Part shown: in pieces, positions 1 to 8,822 of the stretch
Layout of the letters: each line of letters opens with the position of its first letter
Position numbering within the stretch: position 1 is the first letter of the stretch
Assembly (NCBI RefSeq): GCF_014773395.1
Contig: NZ_JACXAF010000024.1
Coordinates: 1 to 64,000, forward strand
Reading direction: 5' to 3'
DNA length: 64,000 bases
Origin: Neiella litorisoli
GTDB taxonomy: Bacteria; Pseudomonadota; Gammaproteobacteria; Enterobacterales; Neiellaceae
Notes under the pieces: generated by a model
The model's database searches: none
What the model saw: only the letters and a program-made list of their open reading frames with translations
Told to the model about the DNA's origin: nothing
Translations under genes and position numbers: made by a program

Positions 1-10
1 GTGCTGTGGC

Positions 11-91
11 AAGGATGGCTCAAATTACAAGCCATCCTTGAAGGGTACGAATTAGCCAAGTCTCTTGAACTCTAAGATGTGATCAAGAGAC
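11..91. other. Two hairpins downstream of frdD
   Basis: Two inverted repeats lie between the window edge and the end of frdD. The first has arms AAGGATGGCT (11-20) and AGCCATCCTT (30-39). The second has arms GTCTCTTGA (60-68) and TCAAGAGAC (83-91). Neither has a clear T-tract, so whether they end the frd transcript or belong to a neighbouring unit outside the window cannot be told. Confidence 0.4.
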
Positions 92-133
92 AGCCGAGTT
101 TCGGTGGCTTTTTTGATCGGGGCGACCTCATCG

Positions 134-496
134 TTAAATCGCAATCAGATAGGCACCAGCGGCGATCGAGACAACAAAGGCCATGCCATACCAGAACAGT
201 TTGAAGAAACCGCGAGCAGTATCAATCTTCAAATCGTGCATAGCATGGAAGATGCGGTGACAAGCGTGCCACATTGGGAACGCGATCACCGCTAGCAAAA
301 TAATCTTGCCCAGCCAGTTGCTGGCAAATGCATTGACGCTGGCATAATCCAACTGCAACACGCCGAGCGGCACTAGAATACCGGTGATCAGGATCAGCGC
401 TGGGGTGGCAAATGCTGCAACCACGCCGCCGGCACCAAACAAGCCCCAAAAGATAGGCTCATCGGCACGATGATATGTTTTGCCTGACTTACTCAT
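134..496 (-). CDS. frdD: Fumarate reductase subunit D (membrane anchor)
   Basis: This 120-residue integral membrane protein is the smaller of the two anchors that hold the FrdAB catalytic dimer on the cytoplasmic face of the inner membrane and pass electrons from menaquinol. Three hydrophobic helices are visible after a short N-terminal stretch beginning [14 protein letters not shown]. The conserved His-rich segment [12 protein letters not shown] sits before the third helix. I chose the ATG at 496 because it overlaps the frdC stop in an ATGA arrangement; a longer frame to 511 would only add five residues inside frdC. It is the last gene of frdABCD. The length matches the E. coli subunit. Confidence 0.93.
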   Translation of the reverse strand: MSKSGKTYHRADEPIFWGLFGAGGVVAAFATPALILITGILVPLGVLQLDYASVNAFASNWLGKIILLAVIAFPMWHACHRIFHAMHDLKIDTARGFFKLFWYGMAFVVSIAAGAYLIAI

Positions 497-894
497 GCGG
501 CACCTCCCCAAGCGACAAAGCCAAGAATCACGATGGTGGCAATAACAAAGACGATGTAATGGCCGACGACCACCGGCTTGTCACTGATTTTCTGATCGCC
601 TTTTTGCAAATGCATGGCCTTTGGCGCCAGCGAGAACCAAGTTATGGCGTGGTATAAGCAGGCGACTAAAGCGATCAAATGAAAGCCAATGTAGATAGGG
701 TTTTCCATGTGACCAAGCCAGTTATTCCACGCCGCTTCGCCTTTGACCAGTGCGGCCAGTCCCCACAACATGATCAGCGAATAAAGACCAACAAAAATAC
801 TGGTGCCTTCGCGCAGCATATACAGGGTATGGAATCGATTGGCCATAAACCAATTGGCTGGCATCGGTTTTACATAAGGTTTGCGCTTACTCAT
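493..894 (-). CDS. frdC: Fumarate reductase subunit C (membrane anchor)
   Basis: This 133-residue protein is the second anchor and contributes to the quinone-binding site of fumarate reductase. It starts [16 protein letters not shown], the usual soluble N-terminus of FrdC, followed by three membrane helices; a His (YHAIT) lies in the middle helix. The start at 894 overlaps the frdB stop by ATGA, so translation is probably coupled throughout the operon. An open frame extends upstream to 1023, but that part lies inside frdB and is not FrdC-like. Confidence 0.94.
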   Translation of the reverse strand: MSKRKPYVKPMPANWFMANRFHTLYMLREGTSIFVGLYSLIMLWGLAALVKGEAAWNNWLGHMENPIYIGFHLIALVACLYHAITWFSLAPKAMHLQKGDQKISDKPVVVGHYIVFVIATIVILGFVAWGGAA

Positions 895-1637
895 GATGGC
901 CTCCGTGGACGAAGTTTTGACATCACAAAGTCGGTGCTGCTTTCGACTTTGCCTTGCTGGATTGCCGATGCCGGATCGACACCTTTTGGACAAACTTCCG
1001 AGCAATAGCCGACAAAGGTACAACCCCAGACACCTTCCTCGGCATTGACGATATCAATCCGCTCGTCACGGCCTTGGTCGCGGGAATCTTGGTTGTAGCG
1101 GTGTAGCAAAGTCAGGGCTGCTGGTCCCATGAATTCGTTGTTGAGGCCATACTGAGGACAAGCGGCATAACAAAGCCCGCAGTTGATGCACAGGCTGTAT
1201 TGACGATATCGAGTGAGCTGAGCGGGCGTTTGTAGGTGCTCACCATCGTCCACCGATACCGCATCTTGGCGAATAATGTAGGGCTTAATTTCTTCGAGCT
1301 TTTCCACAAAATCGCCGATGTCAGCGACCAAGTCCCGCTCGATTGGGAAGTTGGCCAATGATTCCACCGTGATACCGGTGTTGAGGTAATCTCGCAGAAA
1401 GGTTTTACAACCGAGTTTGGGCACACCATTGACCATGTAACCGCAAGAGCCACAAATGGCCATTCGGCATGACCAGCGATAACTCAAGGTGCCATCTAGA
1501 TTATCTTTGATGTAATGGAGGGCATCGATGATCGACATATCGTCGGCATACGGCACTTCAAACTCTTGCATGAAGGGGGCGTCGTCTTGCTCCGGGCGAT
1601 AACGCTGGACCTTGACGCGCATCATCGCGCTATTCAT
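891..1637 (-). CDS. frdB: Fumarate reductase iron-sulfur subunit
   Basis: This 248-residue subunit carries electrons from the quinone site to the flavin of FrdA. The N-terminal half is a plant-type ferredoxin domain with the [2Fe-2S] ligands in [10 protein letters not shown] and a following Cys in PKLGC (roughly residues 57-77). The C-terminal half has the two further clusters, [12 protein letters not shown] and [17 protein letters not shown]. Length and spacing match FrdB rather than SdhB-type fusions. The gene overlaps frdA by four bases upstream and frdC by four bases downstream. Confidence 0.96.
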   Translation of the reverse strand: MNSAMMRVKVQRYRPEQDDAPFMQEFEVPYADDMSIIDALHYIKDNLDGTLSYRWSCRMAICGSCGYMVNGVPKLGCKTFLRDYLNTGITVESLANFPIERDLVADIGDFVEKLEEIKPYIIRQDAVSVDDGEHLQTPAQLTRYRQYSLCINCGLCYAACPQYGLNNEFMGPAALTLLHRYNQDSRDQGRDERIDIVNAEEGVWGCTFVGYCSEVCPKGVDPASAIQQGKVESSTDFVMSKLRPRRPS

Positions 1638-3421
1638 TTTGCACCTCCTTCTTGTTCTTGCGCTTCGGCGGCGGCACCGTAGACTCGCTCTTTCGGCTGT
1701 GATTTGGTGATCACTACATCCTGATATTGAATATCGGGAATGCCGTCTTCGCGGTAAAACGCCAACGTATGTTTCAGGTAATTTTCATCATCGCGTTGTT
1801 CATAGCCATCAATACGCTGATGTGAACCACGAGATTCTTTACGATTGATCGCCGAGTGAGCCATGACGGTTGCAACATCAAGCATGTAACCAAACTCGAT
1901 GGCATTGAGCCATTCGGTATTGAACACCGTTGATTCGTCATCAAGCTTCAGATTGCCAAGGCGAACGCGCAATTCTTTCAGCTCGTCGATGGCGGTTTGC
2001 ATCAACCCTTCTTCACGATAAATACCAACGCCGCGCTCCATGGTTTCGATCAACTGTTGGCGCAAATCGCCTAGCTTCTCGGTGCCGTTGGACTGACTGC
2101 GAATGGCTTCGGCAGCAGCAATTGACGCTTCGGCTTGGGCAATGGCGTCGGCTTCGCTAATGTGGTCGACTTCAAGCGAACGGGCGCCAGCATTTTCACC
2201 GGCCACTCGCCCGAGTACGGCTAATTCTGCCAGCGAGTTTGAACCCAAGCGGTTGGCGCCGTGTAAGCCTGAGCTGGCACATTCACCAATTGCAAATAAC
2301 CCTTTGACGGTGGTTTCACAATTTGGATCGACGTAGATGCCGCCCATGGTGTAGTGGACGGTCGGTCGCACTGGGATTGGTTCATGAACTGGGTCAACGC
2401 CGACATAGGCTTTGGCTAGTTCGCGGATGAATGGCAGGCGTTCGTTGATTTTCTTTTCACCCAAGTGACGCAGGTCAAGGTGGCTGACCATGCCCCATTT
2501 GGAATCAATCATGTTGCCTTTTTTCTCTTCGTGCCAGAAGGCCTGTGAAACTCGGTCACGCGGGCCCAGCTCCATGTATTTGTTTTTCGGCTCGCCGAGT
2601 GGCGTTTCGGGGCCCATGCCATAATCTTGCAGATAGCGATAGCCATCTTTATTGACCAGAATGCCGCCCTCGCCGCGACAGCCTTCGGTCATCAAAATGC
2701 CGGTGCCGGGCAGTGCGGTCGGGTGATACTGAACAAATTCCATATCGCGTAGGGCAACGCCATGGCGATAAGCTAGCGCCATGCCATCGCCAGTCACAAT
2801 GCCGCCATTGGTGTTGTAGCGATAGACGCGGCCTGCACCGCCGGTGGCTAGGATCACTGATTTTGCGCGGATCAGATGATAAGTGCCTTCGGCTAAGTTG
2901 ATCATTACCAGACCTTTGACTGCGCCATTCTCAACGATTAAATCGTGGCAGAAGAACTCGTCATAGCGGGTGATATTGCTGTATTTGGTCGAGGTCTGGA
3001 ATAGGGTGTGGAGCATGTGGAAGCCGGTTTTGTCGGCGGCAAACCAAGTCCGTTCAATCTTCATGCCGCCGAAGGCGCGGACGTTGACATGGCCACTTTC
3101 TTTACGGCTCCAGGGGCAGCCCCAGTGCTCGAGTTGTAGCATTTCTTTTTTCGATTGCTCAACGAAGTATTCGACCACGTTTTGGTCGCATAACCAGTCG
3201 CCGCCGGCGACCGTGTCGTTGAAGTGATTATCCAGTGTGTCGTGATCTTGTACTACCGCTGCCGACCCGCCTTCTGCCGCCACCGTGTGGCTGCGCATAG
3301 GGTAGACTTTGGAAACTAGGGCAATACTCGAATCTGGATATTTTTCGGCAGCAGCAATGGCGGCGCGCAAGCCTCCACCACCGGCACCGACAATCGCGAT
3401 ATCGGTTGTGATTATGTCCAC
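1634..3421 (-). CDS. frdA: Fumarate reductase flavoprotein subunit
   Basis: This 595-residue catalytic subunit reduces fumarate to succinate. It starts with the FAD-binding Rossmann motif [14 protein letters not shown], has the HTVAAEGG segment whose His carries covalent FAD, and keeps the active-site block [21 protein letters not shown]. The C-terminal capping/helical region is complete. The start is a GTG at 3421, preceded by GGGAG at a good distance. As the first gene of frdABCD it marks a respiratory fumarate reductase for anaerobic growth. A candidate FNR site lies 80-93 bases upstream. It is distinguished from SdhA by the gene order A-B-C-D and by anchors of FrdC/FrdD type. Confidence 0.96.
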   Translation of the reverse strand: MDIITTDIAIVGAGGGGLRAAIAAAEKYPDSSIALVSKVYPMRSHTVAAEGGSAAVVQDHDTLDNHFNDTVAGGDWLCDQNVVEYFVEQSKKEMLQLEHWGCPWSRKESGHVNVRAFGGMKIERTWFAADKTGFHMLHTLFQTSTKYSNITRYDEFFCHDLIVENGAVKGLVMINLAEGTYHLIRAKSVILATGGAGRVYRYNTNGGIVTGDGMALAYRHGVALRDMEFVQYHPTALPGTGILMTEGCRGEGGILVNKDGYRYLQDYGMGPETPLGEPKNKYMELGPRDRVSQAFWHEEKKGNMIDSKWGMVSHLDLRHLGEKKINERLPFIRELAKAYVGVDPVHEPIPVRPTVHYTMGGIYVDPNCETTVKGLFAIGECASSGLHGANRLGSNSLAELAVLGRVAGENAGARSLEVDHISEADAIAQAEASIAAAEAIRSQSNGTEKLGDLRQQLIETMERGVGIYREEGLMQTAIDELKELRVRLGNLKLDDESTVFNTEWLNAIEFGYMLDVATVMAHSAINRKESRGSHQRIDGYEQRDDENYLKHTLAFYREDGIPDIQYQDVVITKSQPKERVYGAAAEAQEQEGGAK

Positions 3422-3499
3422 TAATGTTCTCCCAAGAACTGGCTCTATTTAATTGTTGTAGGGCTGTCCCGATGGTACTGATACGTACCTGAATATAGG

Positions 3500-3513
3500 T
3501 TGATCTTGATCTT
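3500..3513. promoter_or_regulatory. Candidate FNR box upstream of frdA
   Basis: The 14-mer TTGATCTTGATCTT matches the FNR consensus TTGAT-N4-ATCAA at 8 of 10 defined positions; the left half is perfect. It lies about 80-90 bases before the frdA start, a distance compatible with an activator site at -41.5. The family knowledge that frd operons are FNR-activated makes it plausible; the imperfect right half keeps it tentative. Confidence 0.4.
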
Positions 3514-3656
3514 TTTTTCCGGCAGTTGTGAAAAGGCGCTGCCAGAGTTGTTAACTATAGGTCGTTGTTGCATTTTTACCGCAATTGTTAGTCTGCAAAT
3601 TGGATCAAAGAAGGACCATATGAGGGGGCAATTAGCCGCAGTTGTTGAACTCGGAT

Positions 3657-3680
3657 GACAAGTTTGGTTAACAACTTGTC
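3657..3680. promoter_or_regulatory. 24-base palindrome upstream of zinc operon
   Basis: Arms GACAAGTT and AACTTGTC surround an eight-base centre. It lies 77-100 bases before the first zinc gene. Position suggests an operator, perhaps for Zur, but the sequence does not resemble the common gammaproteobacterial Zur box, so the assignment is open. The T-rich stretch that follows could alternatively make it a weak terminator. Confidence 0.35.
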
Positions 3681-3756
3681 TTATTTTTGTCATTGATTAA
3701 CTTTTAGCTTGGCTATAGCATGAGCCGGTTCACATAATCACCAGATTAATTAGTCG

Positions 3757-4062
3757 ATGTTTCAACGGTTCACTCCAAACCACCGAATTTGGCTCCTTGC
3801 CATGTTGGTGGTCGCTTTGCTCGGATTGCAGCTTGCTGCAAGCTGGCATAGTGCCGATCACGTCCATGAGGATGAGGGTCAGCATGTGGTGTGTACCTTG
3901 TGTCTGGTCAAGCATTCAGTCGCTGTCAGCTCGACGCCGGCTGCCGCGTTAATTGCCTCGCTGTGTTTACTCAGTTTGGCAAGACGCATCCGTATTGTTA
4001 CTTCCAAACCTTTAGCGCCAACGTTTGCAACCAGTTGTCGCGGCCCCCCAGCTGTTATCTAG
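3757..4062 (+). CDS. Small membrane protein, zinc-chaperone-like
   Basis: The 101-residue product has an N-terminal hydrophobic segment (residues ~11-28), then a periplasmic-type stretch rich in metal ligands (SWHSADHVHEDEGQH), a CTLC motif with a nearby His, and a second hydrophobic segment (~residues 59-73). Small His/Cys proteins of this kind are commonly annotated as zinc chaperones of ABC zinc-uptake systems in Alteromonadales. It is the first gene of a run that continues with the zinc porin, ZnuA-like and ZnuB-like genes. No strong ribosome site is visible before the ATG. The function is inferred from ligands and neighbours. Confidence 0.6.
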   Translation: MFQRFTPNHRIWLLAMLVVALLGLQLAASWHSADHVHEDEGQHVVCTLCLVKHSVAVSSTPAAALIASLCLLSLARRIRIVTSKPLAPTFATSCRGPPAVI

Positions 4063-4141
4063 CTTTTTCTTTTCTTACAACACCTAACTAAACACATGCT
4101 CACAACGGCAGGATGAGTCGTTGTGCTTTGGGAGAATAACA

Positions 4142-5431
4142 ATGCAAAAATCCACTACTGTTCTAGCGGCAGCGATCACTGCTGCGTTGGCTGTTGCTGC
4201 AGCGCCTGCTGCAGCTGAAGAAGCCAAGTCTGGACTGAATAACATTAACGTCAGTGCCATCTTAAATGGCGGTTTTACCTCACGGGATGAGGACTTCACT
4301 GGTATTTCTGGCTTGCCGATTGATGGCGACCATGCATCGGGTCCCCAAGATGGATTCTGGCTGGATCATTCTGAGTTGGCTTTGTCGGGCGCTGCCGATG
4401 ACATGATTTACGGCAAAATGACGGTGGTACTTGAAGACCATGATGGCGACACTGAAGTCGAGCTGGAGGAAGCCTTTATTCAAACCATGGGGCTGCCGCA
4501 TGGCTTGGCGATTCGCGCCGGTCGCTTTATGTCGAACGTTGGCTACCTCAATGCAAAGCACACTCACACCGATTACTACGCCGATCGCCCAATTGCCTAT
4601 CGTGGCTTGCTGGGCCGCCATTATTACGATGACGGTGTTCGTTTGAACTGGGTTGCGCCAACCGATTTTTATCTGGAATTTGGTGTTGAGGCTTTTAAAG
4701 GTGGCCAATTCCCAGCGGCCTCCGGCGATACCGTCGGCAGCCATGTGGTGTATTCAAAAATTGGGGACGACATTAGTGAAAGCTTAAGCTGGCAGGGTGG
4801 CTTGGCATGGATGAAAACCGATGTCGATCCGGACCACTGCTCGAGCCATGATCACGGCCATGATGATGAACACGATGAACATGACGAACACGAAGAGCAT
4901 CATGATGATCACGACGAGCATGAAGAACACGAAGCTGGTCCTGCATTCTGTGAGTTCGACGGTGACAAAGACTTCTATGTTGCTGACTTTGTGTTGAAAT
5001 GGGCTCCAGGCGGCAACTACAAGTATCAGTCGGTGACTTGGCAGACTGAGTGGATCAAAGTTGACGAAGATGGTGCTGTGTTCCACGAAGAACATGACGA
5101 TCACGAGGAAGAAGAGCACGAAGAACACGGCGAGTGGGAAGCGTTTGATGCTGACAATACTGGCTGGTACACCTCGTTGGTTTATCAATGGTCACCACAC
5201 TGGGCGGCTGGTGTTCGCTACAGTGAAATTGATGCCGATGACGCCTATGCTGAGGAAGGTTTTGACAGTCCAAAAGCGTATGACTTTATGTTGCAGTACA
5301 ACTTCTCTCACTTCTCGTTATTGCGATTCCAATATACTCGCGATGAGAGCCAAGCCGATGGCGTAGAGGACAATGTCTTCACTCTGCAATACACAACTGC
5401 GATAGGAGACCATGGTGCGCACATGTTCTAA
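4142..5431 (+). CDS. Zinc-associated outer-membrane porin with His/Asp/Glu-rich loops
   Basis: The 429-residue product begins with a clear signal peptide (MQKSTTVLAAAITAALAV...AAPAAAEE) and continues as a beta-barrel-type protein ending in an aromatic residue (HMF). Two acidic histidine-rich stretches, at about residues 238-263 and 315-335, look like extracellular loops able to bind zinc. I start at the ATG at 4142, which has GGAG eight bases upstream; an in-frame ATG at 4121 would precede this site. Related proteins in marine gammaproteobacteria are described as zinc-regulated outer-membrane receptors or porins. There is no obvious TonB plug, and at ~430 residues it is too short for a TonB-dependent receptor. 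The end overlaps znuA by 20 bases. Confidence 0.75.
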   Translation: MQKSTTVLAAAITAALAVAAAPAAAEEAKSGLNNINVSAILNGGFTSRDEDFTGISGLPIDGDHASGPQDGFWLDHSELALSGAADDMIYGKMTVVLEDHDGDTEVELEEAFIQTMGLPHGLAIRAGRFMSNVGYLNAKHTHTDYYADRPIAYRGLLGRHYYDDGVRLNWVAPTDFYLEFGVEAFKGGQFPAASGDTVGSHVVYSKIGDDISESLSWQGGLAWMKTDVDPDHCSSHDHGHDDEHDEHDEHEEHHDDHDEHEEHEAGPAFCEFDGDKDFYVADFVLKWAPGGNYKYQSVTWQTEWIKVDEDGAVFHEEHDDHEEEEHEEHGEWEAFDADNTGWYTSLVYQWSPHWAAGVRYSEIDADDAYAEEGFDSPKAYDFMLQYNFSHFSLLRFQYTRDESQADGVEDNVFTLQYTTAIGDHGAHMF

Positions 5432-6332
5432 AATGTGGGCTGTTGCGTTGACGGTGCTGCTCAGTGCAGCAGCACCAGCTCGGGCGCTGAACATCTTTGC
5501 TTGCGAACCCGAGTGGGCTTCGTTAGCCAAAGAGCTAGCGCCTGAAGCTGATATTTACAGCGCAACCACTGCTTATCAAGACCCTCATTATGTTCAGGCT
5601 CGACCGAGCTTAATTGCCAAGCTTCGCCGTGCCGATCTATTCGTGTGTTCTGGTTCCGAGCTTGAAATCGGCTGGTTGCCAGCGCTGCAAATGCGCGCCA
5701 ATAACAGCAAGGTCAGAGATGGCCAACCCGGCGCCTTCTATGCCGCTGAACAAGTCGAGCGGTTAGATGTGCTAGGCAAAGTCGACCGCAGCATGGGCGA
5801 TGTGCATGGTGGCGGCAATCCTCATGTCCATTGGTCGCCGACTCGCATCGAGCAAATCGCTAAAGCCCTCACTCAGCGCTTAATCGTTATCGAGCCAGCC
5901 AATGCAGAACGCTACCAGCAACAACTCGCGTCGTTCTTGCAGCGCTGGCAGACCCAGCGTGAACAATGGGCTGCCCAAGCATCGAGCTTAAATGGGGTGC
6001 AGGTGGTGTCATACCACACCAGCTATCGATACCTATATGACTGGTTGGGTATTGAGCAAGTGGGTGATTTAGAGCCAAAGCCGGGGTTGCCGCCAACCAG
6101 TGGTCATCTGGCCTCTTTGGTTAGCCTGCACAAGCAAAAGCCTTATCAATTGATTATTTACGCGTCTTACCAAGATGGTAAAGCGGCCAATTGGTTGTCA
6201 TCTAAGACGGGGACTGCCGTGCTGGGACTGCCATATAGTGTGGATCCAAACAAGGAGCAGCTGGTTGATTTATTTGGGCTGTATCAAACGGCAATCGATC
6301 AACTGCTAGCTGCGGTAGCCGCCGATGGCTGA
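5412..6332 (+). CDS. znuA: Zinc ABC transporter substrate-binding protein (ZnuA-like)
   Basis: This 306-residue periplasmic protein captures the metal for the ABC importer. A signal peptide ends near ARA (residue ~25). Cluster A-I metal ligands are visible: His59 in YQDPHYV, the His pair in NPHVHWSP (~residue 139) and His in VVSYHTSYRYL (~residue 201). The long charged His loop of classical ZnuA is reduced to a short GDVHGGGNPH segment. It overlaps the porin upstream and znuB downstream (8 bases), so all are probably translated together. Zinc rather than manganese is inferred from the partners. Confidence 0.82.
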   Translation: MVRTCSKMWAVALTVLLSAAAPARALNIFACEPEWASLAKELAPEADIYSATTAYQDPHYVQARPSLIAKLRRADLFVCSGSELEIGWLPALQMRANNSKVRDGQPGAFYAAEQVERLDVLGKVDRSMGDVHGGGNPHVHWSPTRIEQIAKALTQRLIVIEPANAERYQQQLASFLQRWQTQREQWAAQASSLNGVQVVSYHTSYRYLYDWLGIEQVGDLEPKPGLPPTSGHLASLVSLHKQKPYQLIIYASYQDGKAANWLSSKTGTAVLGLPYSVDPNKEQLVDLFGLYQTAIDQLLAAVAADG

Positions 6333-7089
6333 TTTGTTACCGATCCTGATACCGGCACTAGTGGCCGGTTTGTTGGTGGTGTCGACCCATGTGCCGCTAG
6401 GGTATCAGGTGTTGCGTCGCGGCATTATCTTCATCGATTTGGCGATAGCGCAGGTGGCAGCATTGGGCATTGTGGTGGCGCATCAGCTGCATTTGATGCA
6501 TACCTTCCATGGCGTTGAATATTTGCTGTCGGTGGTGTTTGCCATGTTCGCTGGCTTGGTGCTGGCGCTGTTGGAAAAACGCTTAAAACAAGAGTTAGAA
6601 GCGGTTATTGGTTGCATTTATGTATTAGCAGCAACTGCGGGCTTGCTGGTGTTGGCTCATGATCCACACGGTGGCGAGTTGCTCAAGCAAACCTTGTCGG
6701 GCTCTATCCTTTGGGCAACTTGGGATATGTTGGTTTGGCATGGGGTAGTGGTAGCTGGCGTGTTGGTTTTACTGTGGTGGAAGCGCTCGTTATTAAACGG
6801 TATTTGGTTCTATCCCATTTTTGCTATTGCGATTACTAGTGCGGTGGATTTAGTCGGCGTCTATCTGGTGTTTGCTAGCTTGATCATGGTGCCGTTGGCG
6901 ACCAATCGCTTGCCGTCAGGCGCCAAGCGTTTGGCCACTGCTTATGGCTTGTCGATACTGGCTTACGCCGCAGGATTACTGATTTCGGCTTGGTGGGATT
7001 TACCGAGCGGAGCGACGTTAGTTTGGTGCTTGGCTGTTGTCGCGCTGGCGTTTGCTTTGCTGGCACAGCGTAAAGCTACCATGGCCTAG
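6325..7089 (+). CDS. znuB: Zinc ABC transporter permease (ZnuB-like)
   Basis: This 254-residue inner-membrane protein has the multi-helix profile of the ABC-3 permease family. The N-terminal part includes LGYQVLRRGIIFIDLAIAQV, the family segment that normally contacts the ATPase. It is the last gene of the operon; no ATP-binding subunit follows before the intergenic repeats. The system therefore needs a ZnuC encoded elsewhere. The N-terminus overlaps znuA by 8 bases. Confidence 0.82.
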   Translation: MADLLPILIPALVAGLLVVSTHVPLGYQVLRRGIIFIDLAIAQVAALGIVVAHQLHLMHTFHGVEYLLSVVFAMFAGLVLALLEKRLKQELEAVIGCIYVLAATAGLLVLAHDPHGGELLKQTLSGSILWATWDMLVWHGVVVAGVLVLLWWKRSLLNGIWFYPIFAIAITSAVDLVGVYLVFASLIMVPLATNRLPSGAKRLATAYGLSILAYAAGLLISAWWDLPSGATLVWCLAVVALAFALLAQRKATMA

Positions 7090-7097
7090 CTTTGGTC

Positions 7098-7289
7098 ACT
7101 CTCCTTAAAAGTCCCATGAACTGTGTGAAAAGTCGGGCATTAGCGAGTATCGGTGCGTCAGACAGCAGGAATGCTGTCTGTCGAGCGCCCCAAGGATGGG
7201 CTTGCAGCGTCAGCGATAATTGCTGATGGCTGGCTTTACCATCCATTTGGGCCATCAAGGAGAATTAGCTGCTTCTAACTCAGACTCGT
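7098..7289 (+). repeat. Intergenic repeat, copy 1
   Basis: About 190 bases that recur at 7432-7622 with an offset of 333-334 bases. It contains a hairpin with arms CAGACAGC and GCTGTCTG (7159-7180) and a second, looser structure around TCAGC...GCTGA. It starts just after the znuB stop. The core (about 7140-7240) is more conserved than the edges. Confidence 0.85.
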
Positions 7290-7431
7290 CGTGAATACTT
7301 TGCTGACGGGCTCCTGCCCTTTGCAAAGTCCCGCTCCGGCTTCCTGCCTACGCGACCACTTTATAAAGTTGTCCCATGTCGGCTCTACTGCCGCTTCCCT
7401 GCGGCAGAAGCTTGTTTTCGTCCTATTGACA

Positions 7432-7622
7432 ACTCTCCTGAAAAGCCCGTGGACTGTTTGAAAAGCTAGGCATTGGCGAGTATCGGTGCGTCAGACAGCA
7501 AGGATGCTGTCTGTCGAGCGACCCAAGGATGGGCTTGCAGCGTCAGCGATAATTGCTAATGGCTGGCTTTGCTATCGACTTAGATGAGCATGGTGAATTA
7601 GCTGGTTCTAATTCAGGCTCGT
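7432..7622 (+). repeat. Intergenic repeat, copy 2
   Basis: This is the second copy of the 7098-7289 repeat. The CAGACAGC/GCTGTCTG hairpin recurs at 7492-7513 with a five-base instead of six-base loop. The second palindrome is decayed (GCTGA has become GCTAA). It ends eight bases before the stop codon of the convergent gene. Confidence 0.85.
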
Positions 7623-7629
7623 TTGCTAG

Positions 7630-8052
7630 CTACTCCAACGCCTTTACCAGCTGGGTGACCGCGTTGCGGGTGGCGGTAATCTGGTGGCTGATGGCATCGT
7701 TGCTATCGCGATCCGTGGCTAGAGTCGGCCAGTGTTGTTGCCACTGCGCGAATAGTTGCTCAGTGTGCTGGGGCACGGGTGGAGGCATTAATACGCTGAA
7801 ATCTCGGATCAACAGCACATGATTCCAGCCTTGGAGGTTGTAATCCGTTGGTGGCTGCTCACCGAAATGAGTTTGATGGACCAGTTGCTGCAGAGCTCCC
7901 AGTTCCCTGAGCATTTCAAAAGCAGCAAATCTTATGGTTCGGTTATGTTCAGTCACGTCGCTGCGATATTGGCTAGCCGCCAGTGCCGTGACGGCAATAA
8001 ACAGGCTCACCACACCGACCCATTGTTGCTTCAAGTCGTTGAGCAAACTCAT
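7630..8052 (-). CDS. Hypothetical membrane-anchored protein
   Basis: I do not recognise this 140-residue protein. It begins MSLLNDLKQQWVG and has one hydrophobic segment at about residues 12-28 (VVSLFIAVTALAAS), followed by a charged, mostly helical soluble part without cysteines or catalytic-looking motifs. This suggests a protein with a single N-terminal membrane anchor. Its start overlaps the end of the glycerophosphodiesterase gene by four bases, so it is probably the third gene of that operon. Confidence 0.6.
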   Translation of the reverse strand: MSLLNDLKQQWVGVVSLFIAVTALAASQYRSDVTEHNRTIRFAAFEMLRELGALQQLVHQTHFGEQPPTDYNLQGWNHVLLIRDFSVLMPPPVPQHTEQLFAQWQQHWPTLATDRDSNDAISHQITATRNAVTQLVKALE

Positions 8053-8822
8053 GTCGACACCCCGCTTCCATGGGGCGCTTGTTCTCCAGATGGTTCAATC
8101 GGCTTTAATGCGGCAATAGCGCGGCTGGGGAAGTTAGTGAAAATGCCGTCTACACCTTGAGCTTGCAAAGCGATGACATCATCGACCTCGTCTACGGTAT
8201 AGACCCGCACCTGCAAGCCACGCCGATGAGCATCATCAATGAGATCATCATCGAGATTGGCCACATCAATATGAATCGCCGAGCAGCCGATGCGCTGGGC
8301 AAACTCTGCTAAATCCAATGGCACACTGGCGGTCAAACCGGCGTAGTTGTATTGCGGCCAGTTATAACGAAGCTCAGACAATAAGCGATGGTGAAAGCTA
8401 GAAACGATCAGTTGCTCTGGGGCAAAGCCGAGTTGCGCTACTGCAAAATCGAGCGCATTGAGCGTTGGTCCAGCCACCTCTTTGTGCTTTAACTCCACGT
8501 TGAGCTGGCATCGACCTCGGATACAATCGAGCACTTCGAGTAGCGTTGGGATTTGTTGATCGCCACCGGTTTTCAGTTGTCGGAGTTGCTCAAAGCTAGC
8601 ATCGCGCAGCCGACCAATACCATTGGTGGTGCGGTGGAGCCAACGGTCATGGAACACCATGACCTGATCATCGGCTAATTGGACATCAATCTCGATGCCA
8701 TCGGCATCAAATTGAATCGCACGCTCAATGGCGACCAAGGTGTTTTCTGGATGGTCGCCACTGGCGCCACGATGGGCAAAAACCTGCATGCTGAACTCAT
8801 CAGCTATCGATTCATACTGCAA
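8049..8822 (-). CDS. Glycerophosphodiester phosphodiesterase, cytoplasmic type
   Basis: This 257-residue enzyme hydrolyses glycerophosphodiesters to glycerol-3-phosphate and an alcohol. The GDPD signature is complete: HRGASGDHPENTL at the N-terminus with the catalytic His and Glu, DGIEIDVQLADD for metal binding, VFHD with the second His, and NVELK further on. No signal peptide is seen, which fits the cytoplasmic UgpQ type rather than periplasmic GlpQ. The frame opens at 8822, overlapping the transporter upstream by 11 bases; an internal ATG at 8789 (MQVFAHRG) is an alternative start. Confidence 0.88.
   Translation of the reverse strand: MQYESIADEFSMQVFAHRGASGDHPENTLVAIERAIQFDADGIEIDVQLADDQVMVFHDRWLHRTTNGIGRLRDASFEQLRQLKTGGDQQIPTLLEVLDCIRGRCQLNVELKHKEVAGPTLNALDFAVAQLGFAPEQLIVSSFHHRLLSELRYNWPQYNYAGLTASVPLDLAEFAQRIGCSAIHIDVANLDDDLIDDAHRRGLQVRVYTVDEVDDVIALQAQGVDGIFTNFPSRAIAALKPIEPSGEQAPHGSGVST

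Larger units (their letters stand above)
3422..3756. other. Divergent promoter region frdA / zinc operon
   Basis: This 335-base gap separates frdA (leftward) from the zinc-uptake operon (rightward). It must hold both promoters. I see an FNR-like site near frdA and a 24-base palindrome nearer the zinc genes, listed separately. I find no coding frame that looks real. Confidence 0.6.
7090..7629. other. 540-base gap between convergent genes made mostly of a duplicated repeat
   Basis: The gap between znuB and the convergent 7630-8052 gene is filled by two direct repeat copies (listed separately) and about 140 bases between them. No believable coding frame is present; short frames here are interrupted or lack start signals. 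Confidence 0.7.

Noticed and set aside
3664-3674. TTGGTTAACAA as a member of the GntR operator set
   Set aside because: The right half deviates, it lies in the centre of a larger palindrome, and the genes next to it are unrelated to sugars.
4784-5188. Long hydrophobic minus-strand frame inside the zinc porin gene
   Set aside because: It is the antisense of the GAT/GAA/CAC-rich loops, which always reads as Ile/Phe/Val; there are no start signals.
7098-7622. CRISPR-like array
   Set aside because: There are only two long copies with long internal palindromes, and no regular spacer structure or cas genes.
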